Below, piece by piece: positions 20,564 to 33,317 of a stretch of 64,000 bases of DNA. The position numbers were made by a program, and so were the translations under genes. Under the pieces are notes generated by a model. It was not told the origin of the DNA, ran no database searches, and saw only the letters and a program-made list of their open reading frames with translations. Location of the stretch: the NCBI GenBank assembly GCA_052401645.1, contig CP198939.1:1426001-1490000 (forward strand), read 5' to 3'. Every line of letters starts with the position of its first letter. Position 1 is the first letter of the stretch. Source of the stretch: Arsenophonus sp052401645 (GTDB taxonomy: Bacteria; Pseudomonadota; Gammaproteobacteria; Enterobacterales; Enterobacteriaceae).

Positions 20564-21838
20564 ATGTTTAGTAAAAATTTAATTGAACAATTTCAAGAAA
20601 GAGGTTTAGTTTCACAACTGACTGATCAGAAGGCATTAATAGAAAGACTATCTAAAGGATCAGTAAGACTTTATTGTGGATTTGATCCAACAGCTGATAG
20701 TTTACATTTAGGGCATTTAGTTCCTTTGCTATGCTTAAGGCGTTTTCAAAAAATGGATCATCAACCAGTAGCTTTAGTTGGTGGAATGACTGGTTTAATC
20801 GGTGATCCAAGCCTTAAATCTACTAAACGTAAATTACATACTAGAGAAACTATAGAGCAATGGGAAGAAAAAATTCTTAAACAAGTTTCTTTATTTCTTG
20901 ATTTTAATTGCGGAAAGAATAGCGCTAAAATAGTTAATAATTATGATTGGTTTAAACAAATGGATATCTTTACTTTCTTAAGTGATATCGGTAAATATTT
21001 TTCTGTTAATCAAATGATTAATAAAGAAACTATTAAACAGCTTTTTGAACGTGATGATGATGGAATTTCTTTTACTGAACTATCATATAATCTTCTACAA
21101 TCTTATGATTTTGCTAATCTTTATTATCAATATAATGTTGAATTACAGATAGGTGGATCTGATCAATGGGGTAATATTACTTCTGGTATTAATCTAACTC
21201 GTCGTTTGCATAAAAAACAAGTTTTTGGTTTAACGATGCCATTAATTAGTAAATCTAATGGAACTAAATTTGGAAAAACAGAAGCTGGAACAATTTGGTT
21301 AGATCCCAAAAAAACTAGTCCATATAAGTTTTATCAATTTTGGATTAATGTTGCTGATATTGATGTTTATCGTTTTCTTAATTTTTTTACTTTTATGCCA
21401 ATTGATGAAATTAATGTATTACGGGAAGAAGATCAAAATAATAAAAAATCGTCTCGAGCACAGTATATTTTAGCAGAAAAAGTTACTAAGTTAGTTCATA
21501 GAGATGAAGGATTAAAAGCTGCTAAGCGGATTACAAAAAGCTTATTTTCTGATACTATTAATACACTAACAGCGATAGATTTTGCTCAATTAGCGCAAGA
21601 TGGTATACCAATGATTGAATTAAATTCAGGTACAAATTTACAGGAGGCATTAGTTAAAGCAAAATTAGTTACTTCCCGTAGTCAAGCTAGAATAATGATC
21701 AATTCAAATGCGGTATCGATTAATAACAAGAAATGTGTTGATCCTAAGTATATCTTTACTGATAAAGATCGTATATTTGATAGTTATTCCTTAATAAAAC
21801 ATGGTAAAAAAAATTTTTGTTTAGTAAATTGGCAATAA
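20564..21838 (+). CDS. tyrS: Tyrosyl-tRNA synthetase
   Basis: This class I synthetase charges tRNA-Tyr. The ATG at 20564 is chosen because GGAG at 20554-20557 lies six bases before it; an ATG at 20552 would put that site inside the gene. The result is 424 aa, the E. coli length. Motifs: Y37 and the HLGH form of the HIGH signature at 48-51, tyrosine-pocket YDFANLYYQY and GGSDQWGNITSG in the Rossmann fold, KFGKT as the KMSKS loop near 235, and a C-terminal S4 RNA-binding domain (EALVKAKLVTSRSQARIMI). It sits downstream of pdxH in the conserved enteric pair. No lesions are visible. Confidence 0.97.
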   Translation: MFSKNLIEQFQERGLVSQLTDQKALIERLSKGSVRLYCGFDPTADSLHLGHLVPLLCLRRFQKMDHQPVALVGGMTGLIGDPSLKSTKRKLHTRETIEQWEEKILKQVSLFLDFNCGKNSAKIVNNYDWFKQMDIFTFLSDIGKYFSVNQMINKETIKQLFERDDDGISFTELSYNLLQSYDFANLYYQYNVELQIGGSDQWGNITSGINLTRRLHKKQVFGLTMPLISKSNGTKFGKTEAGTIWLDPKKTSPYKFYQFWINVADIDVYRFLNFFTFMPIDEINVLREEDQNNKKSSRAQYILAEKVTKLVHRDEGLKAAKRITKSLFSDTINTLTAIDFAQLAQDGIPMIELNSGTNLQEALVKAKLVTSRSQARIMINSNAVSINNKKCVDPKYIFTDKDRIFDSYSLIKHGKKNFCLVNWQ

Positions 21839-21884
21839 TAAGTTTTATATAAATTATATTTACTTATAAATCATATATTTATTT

Positions 21885-21915
21885 GATAAATATAATTAAT
21901 TTAATTATATTTATC
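21885..21915. repeat. 31-nt perfect palindrome after tyrS
   Basis: GATAAATATAATTAA and TTAATTATATTTATC pair perfectly around a single T, 46 nt after the tyrS stop. It would fold into a 14-bp hairpin at the 3' end of the pdxH-tyrS transcript. There is no U-tract after it, so it is more likely a 3'-end stabiliser or processing site than a complete terminator. Confidence 0.6.
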
Positions 21916-23468
21916 CATTTGCTTGCTAAGCAGCATTATTTATATTTTGTTATTAAATTATAATGTTAAAATAAAATAAATGAAATATATATAAAAAGAT
22001 ATATTTTAATTTATAGTACGATACTATCAAACTCTTATTAATATTTGAAGTATTAGTTAAAAAAATTAATTACTAAATTCTTGATGAATTTTATTGAAAT
22101 AATAGAAATTATTCTAAATAAAAATATTTTAATAAAAATATTAATATTACTAATTATATTATTGATTTAATTTTAAACATTATTAATAAGTAAAGTAAAA
22201 AGTTTTTATTTACACATAGCTGTGAGTATTTTAATTTTATAATAAATAGTAATTTAATAATAAGAGTTAATATATCTAAGTATTGATTAACGATATATTA
22301 TTAATAATTTATTAACAAATAAATTATTATATAAATTTAATTCTAATATAGAGTATATAGTAGTAGAATATTTTATCAAAAATTTATAAAATAATATTAA
22401 AAATAAATTAATAATAAAATACAAATTATAACTTTATTCATTTATTCATTTAATAATCTCTAGTAAATCTTGTTTATGATTTTAAATCTATGAAATAAAA
22501 TTAAGTATTTTATGCAAATATACTCTTCTTAAAAAGAATTTAAATTAAAATAATAAAAAGAAAAGATTAGTGTTATATTAAATATTTAATTATTAATACC
22601 TTTTCTAAATTCTTATATTGATTACTCTTTTTAAGAGTATACACATATTAAGTATTAATATTAACAAAAATTGATATTAATAATCATAATAATTATATTC
22701 ATGATAAATAAGTATAAATGATAATAAATTATTAAGTAAGCGATAAGTTTATACTTAAAAATAATTTTTATTATTCTTGAATTTAGTAATCATAGATATT
22801 ATTATTATCTATCATTGATAGATGAATATAATAAATTAAAATATTTATATTATTTTATCATAAAATAATTAATACATCTATAACGAATTATTATATCAAA
22901 TAATAGTCGTAATTTTACTATTAATTTATTATAACTATCTAGAAATTTAATTAATTATATATTTTATATATAAACATATTAATTAAATTAATTAAAATAA
23001 TTTAAAATTTATTTAAAAATAAAACATTCTTAAATCTTATGATGTATGTATAAATAAATTTTCTTTTTGATATATTTATCATATTAATATATTTAACATT
23101 AAAATTAAAACTTTATATTCATAAATATATGAATTAGTAACATATGAGTAAGTATTTATTAAATAATAAAGTTTTATTTATTTTTTTTTTAAAAAATATA
23201 TTAAAAAATAAAAAAAAATAAAAATTACTATTTTATTTTTTTTATCGATGGTAAAAAAGAATAATATAAAAAATAGATATTTTATAAATAAAAATTTTAT
23301 AATAATTAGTAATTTATTAATACTAAATAACTAAAAAATATTTTTTAATTTATTAAATGATTGCAAAAAATAAATTTATTAAATTATATCTACAGAAGAG
23401 ATATAATCTTATTTATAAAGTTTATTTATATTATATAGAGATAATAAAAAATACTTTTATTTAGTTAC

Positions 23469-23497
23469 ATAGTTACTCTAGGGTAACTATTTTTTTA
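23469..23497 (+). terminator. Orphan intrinsic terminator
   Basis: ATAGTTAC-TCTAGG-GTAACTAT gives an 8-bp stem (9 with a T-G pair, loop CTAG) followed at once by TTTTTTTATT. It is the best-formed terminator in the window, with G:C pairs in an A/T-only setting. No gene lies on the plus strand for 1.6 kb upstream. Confidence 0.7.
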
Positions 23498-24798
23498 TTG
23501 CATAAATAAATACATATTTTTTATTAAAATGGTAAATTCCATAGATATTTACAATAAATATAATTTATGTTGTATCTATTATAAAATTTACAATTGAATT
23601 GTTGACTTTGCATTTTACTTCAAAAAATTACTGATAAAAACAATCCAAATACATTTTGTAATTAAAAATATTGAATATTTAAAAATTTTTTTATAAACTA
23701 TCTTGTATTTTTATAAATAAAATTTCTTTTTAAAATTAAATCTATTTATAATAAATTTATTTATTTGATGTAGTAATAAAAATGAGTATACTCATTTTTA
23801 TTAAATATTTATTGTTTTTATTGACCATATCTTAAATTTATTACCAATATAAATAAAATAAAGATTTAAGTTAATTATCGTGAAAAATTTAAGTTATAAA
23901 TTAAAAAAATAATTAATATAATTAATGTATAATCAATTTTAATTATTTATAAAAATTTATAATAATATTTGACATTCTATTTAATCTAAAAAGATAAATA
24001 TTCATAATACATATATTGCTCTATTTAAATAAATAACGTTAAGATATATATAAATAGAGATTAATTTTTAAAATTAATTAATGTATATCATTTTATTATT
24101 GATTTTATTCAGTTATCTATATATGAATTTTAGATAATAATTTAAATATTCTTATTCTCAATGGAAATGAGATAGAATTCTTGATATTAGATCATAGATA
24201 AAGGTAAAAAATTAGATAATATTAGAGATAGTTTATTGTATAATAATATAATCATAGTTAATTTTAATGTAAAAATATTTTCAGTTAGTAAAATTTCATA
24301 AATAATATTTACTTATTTTGAAATATAAATATTTTGATAATGTATGAAATATAATAAGTGCATAGCAATCTAAATCACTGTGTAAATTTAATTATACTAA
24401 AATCAATAAAAAAATAAGAAATATTGCAAAAAAATTATAATTAATAATATTAAAAAAAATAAAATATAATTAATTAATTTATATCTATAAAAATAGAAAA
24501 TTAACAATTTTTTTAAAAAATAAAAGATATCTAAAACAACATTTAATTTTATTTTTAAAAAAATAATAAATTTATTATTGATATTCTTAAATAAACAGAA
24601 AATATAACTTATATATTAAGCTTTATTATTTTTTTTGGTATAATCATAACAAAAAATTTTAAAGTAATGCTATTTTTTAAAAGATTCTTTTATGATTATT
24701 AAATCTTCTACTATATATAGTTATTATTTAATAATTATTCAATATATTAAATTATTTTAATTTTCCATTAAAACATTAAAGATAATTAAGTTTATTAA

Positions 24799-24840
24799 GA
24801 TTACTATCTTATTTCTTAACAATGAGATAAGATAGTAATC
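24799..24840. repeat. 14-bp hairpin with three G:C pairs
   Basis: GATTACTATCTTAT pairs exactly with ATAAGATAGTAATC around a 14-nt loop. Three G:C pairs in this composition make it less likely to be random than its length alone suggests. No flanking gene. Confidence 0.5.
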
Positions 24841-24981
24841 AAATAAAGTAATATCTATATTCAAAAGACATTTTCTAATACTTAATGGTATTATTAATGA
24901 TATATCAAAGCATCAATAAAACTAATTGTTTTTAGAGAAAATTATAATTTCTATATAAATTTATTAAACTAGTATTAATAT

Positions 24982-25020
24982 ACTTATATTTATTTTTAAA
25001 GAATAAATATAAGTTTTATT
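24982..25020 (+). terminator. Terminator-like hairpin without a gene
   Basis: ACTTATATTTATT pairs with AATAAATATAAGT (13 bp, 7-nt loop), followed by TTTATT and more T-rich sequence. There is no reading frame upstream on this strand. Confidence 0.4.
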
Positions 25021-26471
25021 TTATTTAATTTTAGAAGTATTTTGTTATGTTTTCTTGTTATTCTTTATAAAGAATATGCTGAATATTATAATTAATTCAC
25101 AGAATTTATTCTGTTGATCTCTATTATTAGATATATTCTATATTAATAAAATCTCTTCTTTTTATAGATTATATTATTATTAATAATAAAGATTAAGATT
25201 TTTAATCTTAATATCAAAAAAATGATTATTACTAATATATCATCAGTAATTTCATTATAATTGGTAATGTTATTTTTTTAATTTAAGAGTAAGTTCTTAT
25301 AGAGTTCTTTTAAATTTATTAATAATAAACTGCTTAATATTATTAATATTCATAAAAATAAAGAGTAATTTTTTTTAAAAAATAAATGTTTATAAAAATA
25401 ATTTTATCTTAATTATATTATTAATTATTATAAATATATTGTATAATTACATATAAAATTACTTAAATTTCAATAAATAACTTAATATTATATTATTTTC
25501 TACATGAAAATAATTAGTATTTATAAACTAAATTAAAATATAAATTATATTTTATTTTTTTTTAAAATGACTTAATTAAGAACGAATTTTAATATAAAAT
25601 ATATATAAAACTTATTAATAATTCCTTAGTTTTACATAAAAATAAATACTTTTAATTAATTAGATCTTAAATAATTTTATTAAATTATTATTTATTATTG
25701 TTTTATCTTATAAATTTTACTAATGATAATATATCTTGATCATTATCAATTTTAACATAAAATATTCCGATTACTTATTATTTTATACTATTTTAATTTT
25801 AAAATAATCTTTTATATTTATTTTAAAAGATCAAAATAACTTTATTAAATATAAGTAAAATTTTAACAAATTAGATTTTATAAAGTATATATTAATTTTT
25901 TACTATATTTTAAATATATAAATAATTTTTAAATTTATCAAAATTATAAATTATTTAATTTAATAAATATTATTTAATTTTTTAAAAATTTATATATTTT
26001 TTTAAAAAAACAAATAATTTATTATATGATTGAACAATCAATGAATATATATTTTATATAAAATTATTTTTATTAGTATTTTGGATATAATTATATTAAT
26101 TATTATTAGTTAATTTAAATAGTTATTAAAATATTATAAAAAAATAAAAATAATTTTTATTAAAATAAAACTTTATTAATTTAGTTAACTAAATTAATAA
26201 ATCTAAATTTTAATATAAATGTAATTATTTATTAATCCATATTTTAATATTTTTTATATATATAAAGTATTTATAATAAAAAAATAGATTAATTTAATAT
26301 AATGTTTCTATTTTAATTAATATAAAGATAATTTATAATACTTTAAATAAATTTTAAACATAAAATATTAATAATATTTAAATAATTAAAAATAATTAAT
26401 AAATATGATTATTAAAAATAATAAAAAGTTATTTATAAAAAACTGTTATTTTTTGAAATATACCATTTTAG

Positions 26472-26535
26472 TAAACAATATATAATTGATTTATATATTT
26501 TTTAAAAAATATATAAATCAATTATATATTGTTTA
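26472..26535. repeat. 64-nt perfect palindrome downstream of fabI
   Basis: Two 32-nt arms meet with no spacer: the left arm begins TAAACAATATATAATTGATT and ends in TTTTTT, and the right arm is its exact reverse complement. It contains CAATATATAATTGA, so G:C pairs are matched too. It lies 215 nt beyond the fabI stop. It could extrude as a cruciform or give a hairpin of about 30 bp in RNA. This is the longest perfect inverted repeat I found in the window. Confidence 0.9.
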
Positions 26536-26602
26536 TGCATTAAAATTATTTTTTTTAAAATAAAATTTTTTCTAATTATATCATAAAACTTCTACAGAGA
26601 TT

Positions 26603-26627
26603 AGTGTTTTTTTCTTATAGAAACACT
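26603..26627 (-). terminator. Candidate fabI terminator
   Basis: AGTGTTT and AAACACT (two G:C pairs) form a 7-bp stem with an 11-nt loop, 123 nt past the fabI stop on the minus strand. No clear U-tract follows on that strand, so function is uncertain. Confidence 0.35.
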
Positions 26628-26750
26628 TATATAAATAAATAATTATTAATTTATCTAATTTTCAAAAAAATTAATATTATTTTAAATAATAATATCATTA
26701 TATCAATATATTTATAACAATTATTATTTTCATAATATTTTTAACTATAA

Positions 26751-27524
26751 TTAATTCATAGCGATGATATTAAATCCACCATCAACATGTAAAATCTCAC
26801 CTGTTATAGCTGCAGATAAATTAGAACAAAGAAAAGCTGCACAATTACCGATATCTTCGATTGTTATCGAACGACGAATTGGTGTTATTGATTCACAATA
26901 TGATTGCATTTTACGAAAATCTTTTATACCTGATGATGCTAAAGTACGAATAGGGCCGGCTGAAATACCATTAACTCTAATAGATTTTGGACCCATTGCA
27001 TTAGCCATATAACGAACATTTGCTTCAAGAGAAGCTTTTGCTAATCCCATAATATTATAATTAGGAATAGCTCGTTCAGCCCCTAAATAGCTTATAGTAA
27101 TTAAAGAAGAATTAGGATTTAACATATTTTTACAAGATTTCGCTAAAGCAACAAAACTATATGAACTAATATCATGAGCAATATGTGATCCCTCTCTTGT
27201 AACTTTCTCAATGTAATCGCCATTAAGTTGATCTATTGGTGCATAAGCAATTGAATGCACAAATCCATCAAATTTTGGCCATACTTTTGCCAAATTGATA
27301 AATAGTGTATCAATACTCTCATCAGAAGCAACATTACATGGAAAAACAAAACTAGAATTAAAGCTATTTGCTATCTCTTCTACACGAGATTTTAGTTTAT
27401 TATTTTGATAGCTAAAAGCTAATTTAGCATCTTGTTGATACATCGCTTTTGCAATACCGTAAGCAATAGATAGTTTACTTGCTAAACCAGTGATTAAAAT
27501 GCGATGACCTCTCATAAACCCCAT
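26751..27524 (-). CDS. fabI: FabI, enoyl-ACP reductase (NADH)
   Basis: FabI reduces trans-2-enoyl-ACP in each cycle of fatty-acid elongation. It is 257 aa (E. coli 262; the ELELK tail is absent). It belongs to the short-chain dehydrogenase fold: NADH-binding GLASKLSIAYGIA at 13-25, D64-equivalent region FPCNVASDESI, catalytic Y146/Y156 and K163 in SYLGAERAIPNYNIMGLAK, and GPIRTLASSGIKDF forming the substrate lid near 190-205. Position 93 is Ala (HSIAYAP) where E. coli has Gly; Ala is normal in some FabI proteins. AAGGAA lies just before the ATG. It stands alone: the E. coli sap and rnb neighbours are gone, with kilobases of gene-free DNA on both sides. Confidence 0.97.
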   Translation of the reverse strand: MGFMRGHRILITGLASKLSIAYGIAKAMYQQDAKLAFSYQNNKLKSRVEEIANSFNSSFVFPCNVASDESIDTLFINLAKVWPKFDGFVHSIAYAPIDQLNGDYIEKVTREGSHIAHDISSYSFVALAKSCKNMLNPNSSLITISYLGAERAIPNYNIMGLAKASLEANVRYMANAMGPKSIRVNGISAGPIRTLASSGIKDFRKMQSYCESITPIRRSITIEDIGNCAAFLCSNLSAAITGEILHVDGGFNIIAMN

Positions 27525-30500
27525 AAATAATTTCCTTATAAATTTTTAAAAATAATAATAATATTAATAATATAAATTATCTTTTATGAAGAAAACATAT
27601 TTTTTTTAAAAAACAAAATATATTTTTTTAAAAAAATATGTAATACTATATATTGTTATTTTTAATTATTTTCTATATTTTATATATATGTATAGATTTT
27701 TATTAAAAGCTGATAATAAATAAAATTTATAGTAATTAAACTTCAATTATTTTTATATAAAATTAAAAAATAATTCAATAATATTCCATTCACGCCATGA
27801 TAAATATCATTTCAATTATCTTTATTTATTTCTGATGTTTTATAATTAATATAATTTTATTATATTGGTATATATAGTAACTTACATATATAAAATATTC
27901 ATTTTTTAGAATTTAATTATCAAATTGATGATATATATTAGTAATATATATCATATTTAGCGAACAAAATACTTAATTTAGTATAGATAAGTAATATTAT
28001 TATTACTAATAATATTATTATGAAAACTTTTCTATTTTTATCTATTTTTAAATAGATATTTAAAAATATAATATCCTTAATAAGATTATAAATAAACTAT
28101 TTATAATAAAAAACTTTAATCAAAAATTTTTATGAATATTGGTAATTTTATGAAAAATTTTTATATAAATTAATAAACGTAAATTTCTAAAAAATAATCA
28201 ATTAATAAACTTTATAAAAATAAATTATTAATTAAAAATAAGCATCAGAAATTACATATAAATATGATGATGTTATATAATAAATTCTTTAGATATTTTG
28301 AATCTTTAATCAATTTATTTTGTATTCAAATTACGTTAATATAATAAATAATCTAAATTATTTATAATTTATATATCATAATTAATAAGAAAAATTTCCT
28401 TTATTTAATTTATTAAATTATATTAAGACATTTATCTTAAATAAGATATTTAATAATATTAATTAGCTATCATAAAATAAGTAATTGAGATTAATTTATA
28501 AATGTAAATAAGTATAATTATATTTTTGATATTAACATTCTATAATAAAGATTAGAAAGGAATATTTATTATAAAATAAATATTATTTTATAAAATTTAG
28601 ATTAAAATTAAGAGTATTTGGATTATTATTAAATAATATATATCAACTAAATTGTTATAACCAATTTTAAGGTTTATTATGATATTGATAAAATAAGTTT
28701 ATCTTAATGAGATTAATAGATTGATTTAAAATATAGCCTTTTTTTTTAAAAAATGAAAATTATTGATTTTATTAATTAATAAACTTTATATTAACATCGA
28801 TATTTCCTCCTTCTAATTCCACTGTTAAATTCAGAATATTAAATTAATAAAATAAAAATAATTAATAATAATTTTATAAGTATTTTAATAAAAAATATAA
28901 TCAAAAAAAATTTTTTTAAATTAAAATTGTTAATTAAATCATAATTTTAGTTATTTAAATATAAAATTATTATTTGTCATATATTTTTAAAATAATAGAA
29001 TTCAAAAAAATTATATATAGGATCAATAATTTACTAGATGATATTTTTGTGGAATAAATAATAACTTAGTAAAAATTTATTCGATTTCATTTAAATTAAA
29101 AGTTATTTAAATTCTATGTTAATAATTAAAAATTATTTTTAATATAAAAAAATATTACATATAATTTTAAAAAAAATAAATAATATTTAAATTAAAACAT
29201 TTAACTTGGAAAGAAATTACCAAAGTTATAATTTTAGTATTAAATATCATAATTTTTATTTAAAAATAATTTCTTAAATATTAATTTAAATGTATAAGAT
29301 GAAATCTATATAAGTTATTTTCTAATAAAAGACTATTAATTATAAAAAATATATATATTCATATTATACTTCTCTGATTAGTTCTAAAAATTAATATTTT
29401 AATATATAAGTATTAAATAACTTTTAGATTCTATATACAAGTCATAAAAATCTCAAATAATTTTAATTATTCTTAAATTAATTAAAATAATAATATATAA
29501 AAACTTTAGTTAGGTAATTCTTTCTTTATTTAAATAAAATATATTAGTATTTTATTTTTTATTAAATTTATATATTTCTAATATTAAGAAAAATAAATCT
29601 ACAAAAATTTTTTCTTATTATACCATATTTAATTCATTGTTTTTAGAACTTAATTTTTAAATATTTTGCTTTTATATTAATTTTAATAAAAGTAAAAACA
29701 TTAATTTTAATCTATAAATATTTATTTTCTAGATTAAAATTAATAAATAATTAAAAATTTTTTAATATTTCATTTATTAACTTTAGAAAAATATGACTAG
29801 GTTATTCTTATATTCTATCTATAAATATATCAAAAATTTAATAAACTTGAAATATGAAATAATTACAATTAAAAATTATTCTAATTTTAATTGTAAAATC
29901 ATAATTATTTATAATATTAAACTTTAAAATTGTTAAAACAGCGATTATTTTTTAAAATATTTAAGCAATGAATAAAAAAATAATATGCATTTTAAATATG
30001 TATTAAAACTATAATAATGGTAAAAAAAATGAAGTTTATAACTAAATATTTATTTATTACTACTTATCTTTATAAAGATAGTATTTTTATATATAGCAAA
30101 TATTTTTTGAAAATAATTTACAAACAGTATACAAAGGATATATATAAAATATTATTCTAGTAAATAAAAAACAAAAATTATTTATCAAAATCATTATAAA
30201 ATAAAGAGTTATATATAATATAACACAATTATGATTTTTGTTATAAAAATATTATATACAATTATTCTCCATAAATATTTACTTTAAGCAATACTAAAAC
30301 ATATTATTATATTTAATGAACAAATACTTAATTTATGATTTTATAAAAAATTAACAAATTAAAATTTAATTTTAAAATATTAATTATTTATAAATTTAAG
30401 CATAATTACGTTAATATTTGAAATATATACTATCTATAACAACTTATGTTACAATATTCTTATATATATGATAAATTGAAGTAATTGTTATTATCTAAAA

Positions 30501-31888
30501 GATAAGATACATATCTTAATAAATTTAATTAAAACTTGAAGTTTTATCATTATTTTCGTTTAATGTTAATTGAGAATATGCTTAACAAATATAGAATATA
30601 AACAATATTAAAATTATTTTATGTATAAATATTAATGATAAAATCGGATATCATTACTAATTAATTAGGTCATTAATCTTTTTATAGAAAATATTTCATT
30701 TTCTAACTACCATATTTATTAATATATTTCTAAAAAAACTATAAAGAATATCATCTTAAATAATCTTATAATAAATAAATAAAATATTTAATACCAAGAA
30801 TAAAATTCTAATTAAACTAGAAATAAAATCAGAGATAACAATTAAATTATGATAAGTTATGTTAATTAAAAAATCATTCTGAAACATATCAGTTGATTAA
30901 TTCGTTTAGTTATAAAGATAACTATAAGATTAATTAAACTATAGAAAAATTATTTAAATTATATAATTTTATTTTTACCATTAATATATAAAATAAAAAC
31001 AGTATAAAAAAGATATGATATATTTTGATTTTTAATCAAATGATAATATTACTCAAAAAAATAAGAAATATATAAAATTTAATTTTGTTCAAAATAATAA
31101 ATACTCTTCTTATAATGTATTATTTTTATACAATGTAAAAATAATTATAAATAGTTAAAAATCTTAGATATAAAACCAATAGTAAATATCATTAATAGTA
31201 TAATGATTTATTACTTAGTAATTAATGAGTTTCCTATTTTAATATTATTTAAATCATATTAAGTTACTAAATAAATATAAAAAATCTAATATATATAAAT
31301 ATAATTTATTATATTTATTTAATATAATTTTTATTATTTAGTATTATATATTTTATATTTACAGTTAAATATATCGTTTTTTAGAAAAGATGATTTTAAT
31401 ATTATTAGTAATATCTTATATTATAGCATTATCTTTTAATATAATATATTACTTATTATTTTAATAAAATAGTATTTAAAACTAATAACATTCTTTATGC
31501 AACTATTATTGATATTTCATTCCAATAGAATATTTAAAATTATGATATAATTCAAAATTATTTAAAATAAATATACATTATTAAACAATTAAATCTAACT
31601 CAATAGTATATTAATTTTGATGTTAATACACTCATTTTAATATCCAGAATTTTTCTATAAAGATTTATTATAAACACTCAAAATATAAATCATAAAACGT
31701 TAAAATTATCGTTGAATTATAAAGATAAGTAAATATAAACTTAAGTATTAATAGTAAAAAAAAATTTGCTATGATCATATATCATTTATCTTAATCGATA
31801 TAAGTTATTTATACATATTTATATGATTATAAATATTTAATAAAATAAATTTAAATATTTTTTGCTAAGTGTTTATTAGAGTAAATAC

Positions 31889-31917
31889 TTAAGTAATTTA
31901 CTTAGTAAATTACTTAA
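31889..31917. repeat. 13-bp hairpin, TTA loop
   Basis: TTAAGTAATTTAC-TTA-GTAAATTACTTAA is a perfect stem with two G:C pairs in the middle of a gene desert. About two 13-bp stems are expected by chance at this composition, so on its own it is weak. Confidence 0.45.
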
Positions 31918-32088
31918 ATTTGCTAAAATAGTAAATATACATTTTTCCATATTTTAATGATTATTATGATTATTTGCAAAAAATGTTATGAATTTCATGA
32001 TTTTTTAATGAATTAACTTTACCATTTATATTAATATAATTGGTAAACTATGAAATTAATTATTATTATTAATTACTATTTAATGAAG

Positions 32089-32122
32089 TAAATTTTAGTT
32101 TTTTTAAAAAAACTAAAATTTA
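32089..32122. repeat. 34-nt perfect palindrome
   Basis: TAAATTTTAGTTTTTTT is followed directly by its exact reverse complement, with no spacer. The RNA would form a hairpin of about 15 bp with T-rich and A-rich arms, the shape of a bidirectional terminator. No gene is within 1.4 kb. Confidence 0.6.
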
Positions 32123-32945
32123 ACATTATATTCTATAATTTTATTAATTTAAAAATAATTAAATATTGTATCTCGAATAATATTAAATAATTAATTATTA
32201 TTTTTTATTTTATTTTTAATCTATCTGCAATATCCAACTCGTTTAAAAAAAATATTTGTTTTTCCACTATTTTTGATTCAATTAAAATTAATAGTAATTA
32301 TATATTAATCGAATAAACTTATCGGTTTTTTGAAATTTGAATATCTCAAATTTTTACTATATAAATAACTATTACTTATTATTAAGTAATGGAAAATATG
32401 TTTTTTATCTTATAATTATTTTTATAATTATATTCTATATGTATATATTTCTTAGTAGAATATTTAATTTTATTTTTTTATATTAATTTTTTGTAGTTTA
32501 TTTGATTTTACTATGAATAAAATGTTATTTATCTTAACTTAATTTTTATTATTTTAATAAAAAAAATCACTTTTGAGATACTTTTATAATCATATTTAAT
32601 ATATATTAAAATATATTTTCTGAATTAAGTTTTTATATATTATTAATAACTCTAGATAAAATATTAATATATACTTACTAAGTATTATTTTTATATATTA
32701 TTTTTTACTTATATAATTTATAAAATTAAGATATAAACAATTTTTAATAATTACAAATACAACTTATAAATAAGCTTATTTTTATTTTATATTTTATAAG
32801 TTAAATTATAGATATGTAAATCTTAATCTAAAAAATATTTTTATTAATAAAACATAAATAACCATCTATATTGATGATGATTTATTTTTAAGTATTTACA
32901 TAATATTTTAATTTCGAAAATAATTTAGTAAACACTATTATCTTT

Positions 32946-32970
32946 CACTTAGCTATTTTATAGCTAGGTG
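32946..32970. repeat. G/C-containing hairpin in the desert
   Basis: CACTTAGCTAT-TTT-ATAGCTAGGTG forms an 11-bp stem (one T-G pair) with four G:C pairs, the most GC-rich structure in this desert. It may be the surviving terminator or RNA element of an erased gene. Confidence 0.5.
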
Positions 32971-33288
32971 GTAATGTTTAATAAATAAATTAATGCATAT
33001 ATAAATATATATAGATTAATATTAAATATTAATAATAATATTTTAGAAAATATCTAGATATATAATTATTAAAATTTAATAATATTTATCAGTAAATTTA
33101 ATTTTAAATACTAACTAATAACATGATATAATATCACTATTATATTCTAATAAAAAATTAAAAAATTTTTTAATTTAATACTAAAATTTCATACTTAAAT
33201 ATTAATTATAACTTATAAAATACAATATTTATAAAATAGTCATATATTATATAATATAATATGGTTTAATTTTATATAAGCTATCGTA

Positions 33289-33317
33289 TTTACTTCATAG
33301 TATCACTATGAAGTAAA
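33289..33317. terminator. 13-bp hairpin downstream of tsaB
   Basis: TTTACTTCATAGT-ATC-ACTATGAAGTAAA is a perfect stem with four G:C pairs and a 3-nt loop, 275 nt beyond the tsaB stop on the minus strand. No long U-tract follows. It is the best candidate for the tsaB transcript end, or a relic of a lost downstream gene. Confidence 0.45.

Larger units (their letters stand above)
21916..26471. other. Gene-free stretch between tyrS and fabI
   Basis: No readable gene in 4.5 kb. In E. coli pdxY and gstA follow tyrS. The notable contents are one textbook terminator without an upstream gene (23469-23497), a 14-bp hairpin (24799-24840), a 13-bp hairpin with U-rich tail (24982-25020), and a pair of complementary segments near 22525 and 22630 (ATACTCTT...AAAAAGA) about 100 nt apart. 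Confidence 0.65.
27525..33288. other. Gene desert between fabI and tsaB
   Basis: Nearly 6 kb without a readable gene, tRNA or protein remnant. It contains several hairpins (31889-31917, 32089-32122, 32946-32970) listed separately. Everything else is A/T-only with frequent stops. Confidence 0.7.

Noticed and set aside
26751..27524. Triclosan resistance from Ala at FabI position 93
   Set aside because: Val at this position causes resistance in E. coli, but Ala occurs naturally in sensitive FabI proteins, so no phenotype can be inferred.
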